The notes under the pieces were generated by a model. It had not been told where the DNA came from and ran no database searches. It saw only the letters and a program-made list of their open reading frames with translations. From the NCBI GenBank assembly GCA_031256195.1, contig JAIRRB010000142.1, positions 1-50,196 of the forward strand: DNA of 50,196 nucleotides, read 5' to 3'. How positions within the stretch are numbered: the first letter of the stretch is position 1; each line of letters begins with the position of its first letter. The stretch is from Treponema sp. Its GTDB lineage: Bacteria > Spirochaetota > Spirochaetia > Treponematales > Breznakiellaceae. This document shows positions 26,908 through 38,900 of the stretch, one piece after another. The translations under genes were made by a program, and so were the position numbers.

Positions 26908-29900
26908 CTACTTCACATAATAGGCTATGCGGTAATAATCCGGCGCAAGGTAGCCGACCGCTCCTGCCCAGAACTTGGTAGTCGGGTTAGGCGTTCCGGC
27001 ATAGTTCCGTGCCGGATAACATTCCATACCCAGACGGGTATTTACCGTAGCGGACGCGTCCTCTACCCGGCCATAGGTGGGAACATTCATCGCCTCCCAT
27101 CCGGTAATGGGCTGGCCCCATACATCAATGTCTTTACCGGTAAAGTAGGACGTACCGCCTTTATAGAAAACGGCGCTGTCCAGATACGCTACCTTTACCC
27201 CGTCCCGGGAACCGCGGAAGCTTTCATCCTTGTAGGCAATCCAGGGATTACCCTGGCTGTCCAGCGAAAGTTTACACCAACTGCCCACACTGCCCACGCT
27301 GTCCACCACCTGCACGGTAACGTTAATCAATACGTTGTTTGCGGCGGCGGTGGTATCATCCTGACTGGAAGTTCCCCTTACGGGATACAGTTCGCCTCTG
27401 ATGTAGACCATGTTCCGGTTCAGCGAGTTCAGGGCCGCGATGTGAATAATATCGTTTGCTCCCCGCGTGTCAATCATCATACTGACATACTGGCCGGTGC
27501 CGTTATAATTCAGATTGTCCCGCGGAATAACATTGTCCCGTATCTTCCAGCTTGCGGCGGCAACGGGCATTGTAGTGCCGTTACTGACCGCCAGTTTCAG
27601 TTTACCGTTGGTCTCGTCATAGTAAGCGATAACCGGATAGCCGTTTCTGTTCAGAGCAATCGCATTATGTTTGCCGGCATCAATGTTATACCCTCTCCCC
27701 TGAGTCTGGGTACGAGTGTTCCAATTTACTATCCGTCCGTTTGTCGCTATTGCGCCTATAAAATCATTGGCAGGCCTATTACCGCCACCGGCTCCGGTAG
27801 CCCAGTTGGTATTATTGGCGGCATTATACGCATTCTGGTCATCCACATCATAACCGCCGTCCAGGTTGGTCCATGCGTAAGGAGCGGTACTGTTGGCGGC
27901 GGTTGTGGCTGTACCGGCAGCGCTACCGGTTATCGTACCAGGACTGCCCCGCCGATTGTACCGATATTTCATTGAACCATCCTTGTCATCGTAGTAGCTG
28001 ACATGAATATGTTCATTGGTGCCATCGTAGTAGGTAATAATATGGGGGTTAAGGAACTGGTTCAAAGCAGGCGGATTAGACTGTGTTCCTGGCGCATTGG
28101 CATTGGCATTATAACTACAGCTTTCAGCCAGATATTGTGAATTAAACACCGTGTCACTGTTGGTAGTAGCAGCTAACCCGCTGGTAAGACCGGCATTACC
28201 GCCTCGCGGACCGCTGATAAAAATACCGCCTTTGCTCGCCCATCCTGTACCACCTCCCTGTTCGCCAATAATACTGTGAGCGGTCCAGACCGTTGTTAGA
28301 TTGGTACTGATAAATATATCGCTGGTAATAATGGGGTCGCAGAATTGCGCAACCCGCGTCATGCCGGTAGCGGCGTTCGTACTGTAATCAATACCGCCCT
28401 GATTACCCCCGGCCTGACTATGGCTTGAGTAGAGGGTTCCGTTGGCCGGGTTAATGGTCATGGCGGGGTCTTTGACAATCATGTTGGTAGTTTTATCAAA
28501 GCGGCCCCGGTCGGTCCCGGTGTTATGCGTATCATCCGACTGCCAGATATGCAGCATGGTAAAGTCGTCCCACAACTGCGAGCCGGCTATACCGGGGGAA
28601 CGTTCCGTATTCCAGGGTTGAATAACCGGTCTAACGCTGTTAGCCGCCAGCCTTTCAGTTCCGGTGTTAACCGCCATGTAGCCGCTTACCGTAAACGCTA
28701 CTTTGCCGTTGCCGGTTACGGCCCCCGCGGGTACCGTAAATTGCCGGTAACGGGATGCGCTGACCGCTGCCATGTCCACCTCATAGGGATTATTTGCCGC
28801 TGTAGCGGTTATATTACCAACATTGATTGCGTTAGTATAAGTACCGGCGTTCGCGGTCGGCAGACCAATAGTGGGCGTAACACCCGATGCGCCCAGGTTA
28901 AAGCCGCTTATCACGGCGACTTCACTCTGCGCGAACATATACCGGCCCTGGCGGGAACGGGTGTCGTGGGCGAAATCGTTCTTGTTCCGCTTAAATCCGG
29001 TTATGTAGGGCCGCAGGTTTATCCGCATGGAGTTGTAACGCCGGAATTTATAGTGGTTGTCGCCGCCCAGCGCAAACCGCGAATCGTAGAGGGGGAAGTC
29101 CGGATTGTAATAATCCCAGACGCCGTTATAGTTGGCCTGGGTATAGGTGGCGGGCGTGCCGTAAGCGTGGGAAATATGTGTATTGGAATCTTTCGAACCC
29201 TTAGGCGTGGCATTGTTTGCGTTATACGCAACAGCGCGGACGGTAATATCACCCACTACCGTACCCGTTGCACCCCCTAACGTAGTAGCGGGAAGCTGTT
29301 CCGTATCCCACAAATAGGCCCATTCCACGCGGTGGCGGTTCAGGTCGACCGTTTCGGTAAATTCAACATCGCCTCCCCTGAGCGCAGCGCCCTTTCTCAG
29401 GAAGGGGGCGGGGTTAGCGGTCGTATTATTGTTAAACTCCAGTATGGTAACAAAATCCGTCCGGTTGCCGGTATTCGCCGCGTTATAGAATTCCAGATCA
29501 ATCCGGTGTATACGCTGGTCGTCTTCGGCATAGCCGCGCAGGATAACCTTGCCGCTGACCGTGTCTATATTAAGGAAAGAGGCAATGGCGGCGTCATCAA
29601 CCAGCGGCTTCTGCATGGTAGCGGCAGTAGCGGTCGCCGCTCCGCCCATTTGACCGCTGGTCAGCGTATGAACATAGTTCGTACCGCCGATGGAATTTTT
29701 CCGCGGCTCAATGTGGCCGGACTTTTCAACAACCTGCACCGTGCCATTGTTATACAGGCCGCCTTTAATGCGGTTGCCGCCCATATTCATCTGCAGCGCG
29801 GCTGTTTGCGTCACGTTGGTATCCTGCCCCTCGGTTTTGGGGTTCAGGTCGTAGAGCTGGGCGTAGGGCCGTGTCTTGTCATCATTGTTCACCCTGATCG

Positions 29901-32900
29901 AAAGCAGGGCAAAGTCGCCGAATAATTCTTCTTCATCGCCGTCAAATACCTTGACGATAAAGAGCGAATGGGCTACCCAGGGATTCACGCCGGCGAGCGG
30001 GTACGGCAGGGGCCGGTCATCCGGGGCGAAGGCAGGAGCAAAGTCTGTAATTCTGGTTCCGGCTGCCGTGCCAAAGGCATTACTCCCGTACATAAATTCA
30101 GCGCTATACGCTCCGGTAGTATTACCGGGGGTGCCGCCTTTTAAGGCAACATCAGGAAGTCCCAGAGTTCCCGGATGTGTGCGGGCAAACGGATCGGCAG
30201 GGGTTTGGTAGTAACTGCCGTTGAGTTCCCATGCCGAAGGAGTCCCGTAAGCGCCGGCCTGTATCGTTACATTGGCGCCGTCTTCAACGGCCATAAACGC
30301 CATGCCTCTTCTGGCGGTATCGCCTTCCGCAACGCGCAGACCATAACTGCCCCAGGGGAAATTGGCGCCCGGATCGTTAATGATGTATATCCTGCCCGCC
30401 CTTACATTCAGCAATCTGGTGCCGGCATTATAGGTAATCGGTACCGCGCCGGAAACATATTCAACGCGGAAGGTTCGTTTGGTTTTACTCCATGTCTTCA
30501 GGTTTTCATCAACCGTATCAATTAAGTCTACCTTTACGGCCAGCAAATTATTACGCACGGTAAACGCTTCATCATATACCACGCCGTAAGCGTTGAGTCT
30601 TTCGGTATTGATGGGTATGGCCATGCTTATGCCCTTGTCGGTATCCGGATCAGCCGCTGTCAGGCCGAGTTTGCCCTGAACGGCAGTCCTGATCTGTGAA
30701 ACCGGGGCGGCGCCCATATGAGGAGTACCATCAGCGGTAACACCGCCGCCCGGCATTGCCACATACCTTCCGTTTCCGGCGCCCAGCGTCGCTCCCAGGC
30801 CGGTATCACCGCGAATGTCGGTCGCCAGGGTAATGCGGTTTATGCGCGGGACATTGTTCATAATGACCAGTTTCTGGGTATAGTATTTGGTATTGCCCGC
30901 TTTGTCGTACACAATATAGTGCGCGGTAACGCGGCCGGATTCCATTTTGGTGCTGTCCAGCGTTACATACCATGAGGTGCCCAATGAGCCGCCTGAAGCA
31001 AAGCCCATGCGCAGTCCATGTCCGTGGTGCGTTCTTTGACCCATCGGGTCGTTGCGGTCAATAACGATACAGTCGTTGCCACCGGTTAAGGCGGATTCGG
31101 CAGGTATAACGGGTACATTAACACCCGCAAGCGAACCGTCGGGCAGAGTTGTACCGCTGCCGTTAAAGGCGTCGGTGTCTCCATCCCACTTAAAGGATGT
31201 TTGCGTACCGTTGATCATGCGCGAGAACCAGAGTACCACACGAGACAGACCGTTTACCGCGCCGGTATCACCGGCTTCCCCGCCAAAGGTAGCGTCGGTA
31301 CCGGCGACAAAACCATTATGCGTATACATTCCTGTCGGCGGTAAATTGTCGATGGGGAGATTGAGCGTTTGTTCCTGTTTTAAGGGTATAACTTTGGACG
31401 TTTCCGTTGCCGTAAGTTCAACATCGTGGTAAGCCGCGCCGCCCAGGTATTTGCCGCCCTCAAGAATATTGGCGTTTATGTCAATAACAACTATCCATTC
31501 AAAGTAGCCGTCGACCATTTCCATAAGCTCTGTTACGCCGCCACTGGAGACATTAACGGTTCTGCCCTGTTCCAGAGTGAATGTGGTTAAACGTTTGTTG
31601 TCGTTTGTCGGCACCAGTATGGTCGAAGCCGAATCGGTGATGGCCGCCGCGCTGCTGGTAGTCCATATCATAAATGTTCTGGCCGCGGTGAGAGCGTCCA
31701 ATGCGGTTAAACCGGTGGTAATCAACGCTTTAGGCCCGGCCTTTGCCGCAATGCCGGGGTTAGTGTTCGCGTTATAGGTACCGCCGCTCATGGCGGTTAT
31801 GTGAGTGCCATAGGTGGTGGTAGTATACGGGTTCGCCGCAAGCAGGTCATAACCGTTCCAGGTTATGCTCCCGACGCCCTGAGTGTGTTTCACGGTAACG
31901 GCATAGGCGGAACGCCCTCTCATGTAGGTGGTTACATTGCTGCCCCACACGCCAGCACCCAGCGAGGAAGAAGAACCGTTGACTGCGGGATTCAGCACCA
32001 TGTCATCTTCAAAGCGCGGCGCACCGCTGACCACATAGGCATACACCGATGATTCAGAGGTTTTTTTGCTGTAAAGACCCATAGCCGGGTCCCAGCCGCC
32101 GTCGGGCGGTATGGAATCGACCCAGGTGGTATCTTCGGCCATTACTTCAATCGTTATTTTGGCGCTGTTGGAAAATATCGGGTCAAGTTCGCCTTCGGTA
32201 TTGATATAGGCCCACCATGACACCGAACTGCTGCCGCCGCCGTTGGCCTTATACCAGCCGATACCCAGAGATGTGTTTACTCCGGCTACATTATGAAAGA
32301 GTTCCTGAGACGTTTGATTTTGATTACCGGCTGGCTCCCATGTTTCCTCATTCCATTCCGGAATGCGGATGTCTGTCGCGTAGGTTTCGGTTTCAGCTTT
32401 TAACACCCGGAACCAGACACGCTTAACGCGGACGTTATCCACGGCGGTACCCGCAATACGGATTCTGCCGTTCAGCATCCGTTCAGACTCAGGCGCGTCC
32501 TGTTTGGGACTGTTGATTTTGTCAACTATCGGCCGGTCTCCTTCGGGATATATGTAGTACGTAAACGGCGTTACCTCGCGGTTACCCGCTTCATCAACGG
32601 CAAAGTAGTAAATGGTCAGCGGATAAATTTCCTCGCCATTGGGGATACTCGCACCGTTAAATGTAAGTGCTGGAATACCGAGAGTGATGGTAGTCATGGG
32701 TCCCAGATAGTTCGGGGATGAAGTCAAAAAGTCCCGGGTATTGGGCAGGGTAATAACGGCGGAAGAGGTGCCGGGGGCTATCTCTGCCAGTGTTTTACCA
32801 CCGACCACCAGATTCCAGGGATCGGCGCCGCCGCCGGTATTATAATGCCAGCCGCTGCCCACCGCTTTTACCTGTTCTACAGTGGGCATGGCAGGAGACG

Positions 32901-35900
32901 GAGCGGCAGACCCGGTTCCGATATAGAACGCCGCCATTTGAACGGGGCTATCGGTGAGTTTTGAGAAACTGCCGTTAATTATTACCCGTCCGGTTACGGC
33001 AGTATCGTTCGTCCTGAGGGGAACGTGGGGAGCGGTTATGGTCGGCGCGGTATTGTCCAGATTGAATTCGATTTTATCCTCGGCCGCCCGGCCCGCTCCA
33101 TCCGTTGCCGTGAGCGTCAGACTGTATTTATCGGATGGTGCGCCTCCCATACCGCTAATCGTTACCGTTACCGCGTATGTGAGAGTATTGGGATCATAGG
33201 CAGCAGGAGTCACGGTAACACTGCCCGCGGAGGGGCTCAGGTTCGCGCTGACACCTTTAATGCCGTTGGCATCTGTTACGGTATACTGAAATACAATGTT
33301 GCCGTCGGCGCCGCTATAGTAATCTTTGCGGGTAGTGAGCCCTGTTATATTCGGAAGAGTGCGGTCGATAAAGAACACCCGTCCATTGGGAGCATCAACC
33401 GTCTCATTCAAAATCAGCGCGTTCCCCGCCGCTTCCAGTTGATCATTGAGCGAGTAGTCGGTCGCATAGAGGTCCAGCCGGTACTTGCCTTCAGTGTTAA
33501 AGAGATTTGCCGGGTAACCGGTCAACGCGGCGTTATCCAGCGTCCATGACACTGAACTCTTTATGGTTTCGGGAGCAAGTAAATTGGGCCAGGAACTGTA
33601 ATTATTATTGGGTGTAGCCGTCCAGGTTGTACCGTTGTAATATTGCCATCCGGAATTTGTGCCCGCGTAATTCCACCGGGCAATACGGTACCGTATTTCC
33701 TTTACATTGGTGAAGTCTTCGACCATGCCCTGCAAGCTGATAGTCTGGTTCATCAGAGTCGAAGCCGCAGTCTCATTCAAATTATAGTATTTTACATCGG
33801 GCGGTGTACCGTCCAGAGAGAAACGCCAGCTTTCCCGGCTGGAATTCTTTCCCGCCAGGTCTGTCGCGACCACAACAATCTGGCGGCGTACGGCTTCTGA
33901 CGAGTCACTGACTAAAAGAGCCGCAAGATCGCCCTTGGTTACCTTGAGGGTCCATACATACACATTATTGGCATTGGCGGGCATCGCTCCTATGTTGCCA
34001 TACAAACCACCATCCTCTATTATCGCCTTTTTAAGGCTCAGGTTGCCGCCTTTATCGTACTCCGGAACAACATCAAAATCATTCTGGTCAATTTGGTCCA
34101 GCTTTTCCGAAACTTCGGCGTTTGTATCATTGGAGTTGGCGTAAATGCCGACGCTCAGGCTGGTCAGGTTATGCTCGTACACCAGGCCGCTCAGGAAAAA
34201 GGCGGGATTCGTGTCACCGGTAGTATAGCCGGAGGCGCTGAATACCCGTGTATATGCGTCTGCCATGACCAGTTGTTTGCTTCCGCTGCCCGCTGTTACT
34301 ACAAAGGCAGCCTCTTTGGACAGTTCGGGAGGAGCGCGGTCAACAAGAAAGACAACGAATTCTTCCCGCGTGTTGCCATAAGAGTCCGCCACCGTTATTG
34401 TCAGGGAATGTTCGCCGTCCGGAAAACCGGGATCATTGGGTATTTTAATTTCCCAGTTGGCGGTTTTGTCGGGCGTACCGCTATCGCCGAAGGTATTTAC
34501 GGTATTAATTAAGCCGCTATTGGGCAGACCTTTATCAAATTGATAGGTAAAGGTATTTGCTATATTGGAGTATTCATCGCGGAAATTACCCCTAACGGCA
34601 ACGGCGCTCGCTTCGCCCGAAATAATGCCGGTACTCATATTGGTAAAGGTAATAAGCGGCGGCGAGGTATCCTTATAGAAGGTATATTCAACACGGGTTT
34701 TTTGTCCCACCTGGTCAATCGCTTCAATGGCAATGCTCTGCATACCATCAGGCATGGATGAATGGCTAAAAGGCGCCAGCCAGGCGGAAACCAGATGCCA
34801 TCCGCCGGCGTAATTTTTGTCATATCTGTTGCCGACAGGAACATTATTCGGATTAACGGTTATCAGTTCCTGGTCTTTGACGGTCGTTCCGGTGTATGTC
34901 CCCGGAGTGTTATAGGTAAATTTAACGGATTCAAGGTATCCGTCCACCACATAAAGATCGTTAAGGTCTGCCAGCAGTTCCGCAGACGTTCCGTAGACCG
35001 GACGTTGAGAAGTATAGCCGTCATGACCCGGTTTAACGTCGTTTCTGGTAAAGTAGACCTCAGGCAGTTCTTTTTTAAGATAGAAACTATAATACCCGCT
35101 GGTGGGGAATTGCCGCTGAACCGGCCCAAGGGTGAGATTACCATCGGGGTTTTTTCCCGGGGGATCCGCGAATTTCAGGGGATTCGAGGGATTCAGATTC
35201 ACAGCGGCTACAGCCTCATCCGTTATGAGAATTTGGTAACGCTTTTCACCGTCTGTCGCAAAATAACCGCTAAAGTTATTGGTCTGCAAATTCAATACAA
35301 ACCTTATTTCCCCCATTGCGTCCGGCCCGGAAAGGGCAGCGCCGGAGAGGCCGGAGTTAATCGGTATCCAGTTACCCCAGGCGTTGTTGGTCCCGGACGC
35401 AAAACGAATCTGTATATAAGTACCGAGTTTGTCTTTGTCGAATCCGTCATCATCAAAAGCCTTACCCTCTATGACCAGACTCGTCGTTTCGCCGGATATG
35501 ACGGCGCCGTCATCGGGCTTTAAGGAGCCTTCGACCAGAACCGGCAAATCGCTGTTCTGATTAACGGTAAAGGTTCTCAGCGGCGGCGTCCCCGCCGTTA
35601 ACACGCTAAAGTTACCCGCTTTGTCCTGGGCGATTGCCCAGAGATTGTAGGTAGCATTATCGGCAAGATTGGTGGTGTTCAGAATAAACTGGTAATTTCC
35701 GCCGCCCTTGTTGTCGGTTGTTTTGAACCGGCCGCCCAGTCCGGCAGCGCCTCCGCCGGGGAATGGGTACGGCGTAACGGTAATTGTCCCGTCCGGGGCC
35801 ATAGTAGCGGTTGGGCGCGAAGCGGCTGAAGGCAGTATCCACCACCATACATTGGCATTAACGCCGTCATCCGCGATACCGTTCAAATCGGTCGCCATAA

Positions 35901-38900
35901 TGACGATGGGAACCTTGCCGTTTAAGATATATTGGTCTTCCTCGTTGGGAAGGCGGCCAAAGTTAAAAAACGATTCACTCAGTTCCACAGCGGGGGGCGT
36001 TGAGTCTACCTGTATGGTACGGTCGGCAATGCCGTGGGTGCCCAGGCTGTCGTAGGCTACCAGGTTAAAGGTCCGCCATTCAAATACGGTTGCTCCTGAC
36101 GCAAAAACAAGGTCATTGCCGAAATTGACGGCAGCGGGAACCGCCCAATCATAGACCCAATAGTTATCTTCGTCCAAGTCTAATCTGCGTACCATTGTCA
36201 GCGTAGGAGTAGCACCCCATGTCTGTAAAGAACTCGTGGTAACAACACCTGTGGAAGAAACAGAAGGCCATGCGCCCGAATCCATGCCGGGGCTAAAGGT
36301 AATCTCCAGTTTTGTAATTTCAAGCCGGCTCTTGACCGTTCCTTTAACTTCAATCGCTTCTTTATTTCTGGAGGAATTGTTTTCAATGCCAATAACATCT
36401 ATAACCGGCGCCTGGGACTGTACGGCAAAATAGAAGGTTTCTTCTTTTGACACTACCGTCGGCACATCGCCCGGCCGGCTGCTCTGGGGATATCGGCTTA
36501 TCCCTACCTTTACATCAATATTGTCCGTAATTTTAATCGTTAATACATAAAAACCGTCATACAGGTTTTTGGGCAGCGGGTCCTGCCCCTCATACATGGC
36601 CTCCGCCATAATTGCCTGGGTCAATGTACCGGACAATTCCAGACTGCTGCCGCTCTCCAAATAATCTTTGCCGTTCAGCGCCTTTTTTAAGAGGGCCAAA
36701 TTCTCGTCTTGTTTCAGATATACTTCTTTACCGCTGTTCAGGTCTTTCAGCGTTATTTCCACGCCGCCCTTGTTCATGCTAATCCCATCATCATCGGTAA
36801 AGGTCAATTCTATGCCCTGATCACTATCAAGGATATTTTGTTTAGTGGTATTGCCGCCTGTCGGGGCGCCTGTCAAATTATCATAGGTAATCAGCAGGTC
36901 ATCTTTGCCGGTTATTATCCCGTCGTTCTTAAAATCACCCCCCGCTACAACCATGCCGGGAATATCGGTTGAGTCATCCACACTGAGTTTCTGTACGATG
37001 TAGCCCAGATTATAGACCTTGTCCTGGGCGATTATATACAGCCACAGGTCTTCCCCATCCCATTCGTTGCTGTTTTTGAGAAGAGGTCCGCCGGAATCTT
37101 TCCAGGCGTTAAACTTAAAGTTGTGGGTCGTTTCCGGCCTTACCCAGCCGGATATCGGCGTCTCGCCGATATCGTTAAAAAATTGCAGGTTGTCCGCCGT
37201 GGGGTTCGCGCGGAAGGTTTCGAGTTTACTGATTATGTTACTGTTGTCAGCCGCATTGGGGGGCGCTTCCTGCACTATCCATTTGACTACCGGGATATTA
37301 TCATCCTCTGACGCTCTAATGCCCAATAAAGCGCCGCGGTCTACCGAAACCTGTATATTGCCGTTGACTATGTACGGATCATTATTAATCCAGGCGCCCG
37401 CACTCCCCGTGTTGCCTCCCGCCGGGTCCTCCGCCTGCCCTATCATGGAGCGTATGGTCGCTTCGGGGCCGGCTCCGTCTATATACAGAAGGTAATTCGC
37501 CACACCCACAATGCCGCTGACAGAATACGCCCGTACTTCCAGCGTGTAAGGATCGGAACTGCTGGTAAAAATCTTTCTATTAGTCACAGTGCCGTCATCG
37601 TACTCTTTGCTGTTGTCTCCGGTATAAACAAAAACATTGCCTATGCCCGTAAAATCGCCGGCGCTCCCGTTGTCCCAGTTCAGATTGCCGGAACGTCTCG
37701 CCAGCCCGGCCCCATGACTCCATGACAAGGTAGCATTGGCAATCCCGTCGGAATGCGCCGCCAGTATACGCAAGCGGAATTCATTTATTTTCATTGCCGT
37801 CGGCGCGTTTATGTAGATATTGGGATGCCTATCCAGTTCTGCCGGGGTTTTGTCGCTGTTATCCAGTTCAATTTCGGGAGGCTCGCCGGAACTGACCACC
37901 TGGAGGGAATAAAAGGGGCCCCTGTCCAGGGGTTCGGTGTCCGTATCGCGTAACACGGGATGCCAGCCGACCGCTTCCACTTCATCGCCTTCGGGCTCAC
38001 GGGGGAACATAAATGTATCCGAAGCGGGATCGTCATCAAAGAAGGTATCGGAGGTTTGTATTCTAAAACGGTACACTCCGGTCTCAAGGGGTTCGAAATC
38101 CCCGCTGGAAAGATCATACCGAATCTGTCGTGTGTCCGGGTCTATCGTGAATTTGGACAGTCTGAAAACAAAATTGGCGGCGCGCTCAACCGTCTGACTG
38201 TTACGATCTTTATAACTCCAGTTTTTGGCTTCATCATCAGTGGTGTCAACGCCGGAAAGGAACAGGACGGCCCAGCCCCATTCGGGGTCATCGCCTGCGG
38301 GTTCAGGCCACTCTTCCGGCCAAATTTTAATGCGGGGGTATCCGGGCTTAATGCCCCGGCGGTCGATTATTTGTCCCCGGACTTCCGTATTGGTCCCGAG
38401 TCTCGGCGGTTCAATATCACCTTCCAGTTTGGAACTGTCCGGCGCAGTCATTTTAACGATTGAAGGGTTGTTTTTAATGATATAGACCAGCTCTGCGGTC
38501 TTTCCCATATTGCTGGTGCGATTCGAGTCATATACCCGGAACTGTATTTTCAGGAAGCCGTCATCCAGAATCTGCCCGTTGAAATCCAGAGTGTTCAGGT
38601 CAAAGGTCCATGTTTTTTGCTTGGGATCGTCGCCTGTCATTTTTAGTTCGGGATGAGTCCCGTCATGCAGCGGCGGTAATGAATCATCTTCCTGGTTAAA
38701 TATTTTTACTTCTACCCGTCTCAGTTCACGGTAAGCGTTGACCGTTCCGCTGAAATGGACAACTCCTTTCAGATAGGAGCCTACGGACGGGTCGCCCAAT
38801 GTTATAGTCGGCGGTTCTATGTCAACCTTTCTCCCCAGATTGTTGCTAAAGGGATTTTCGCATGAGACGAATACCGCAAAAACCGCAATGGCGACCGCCG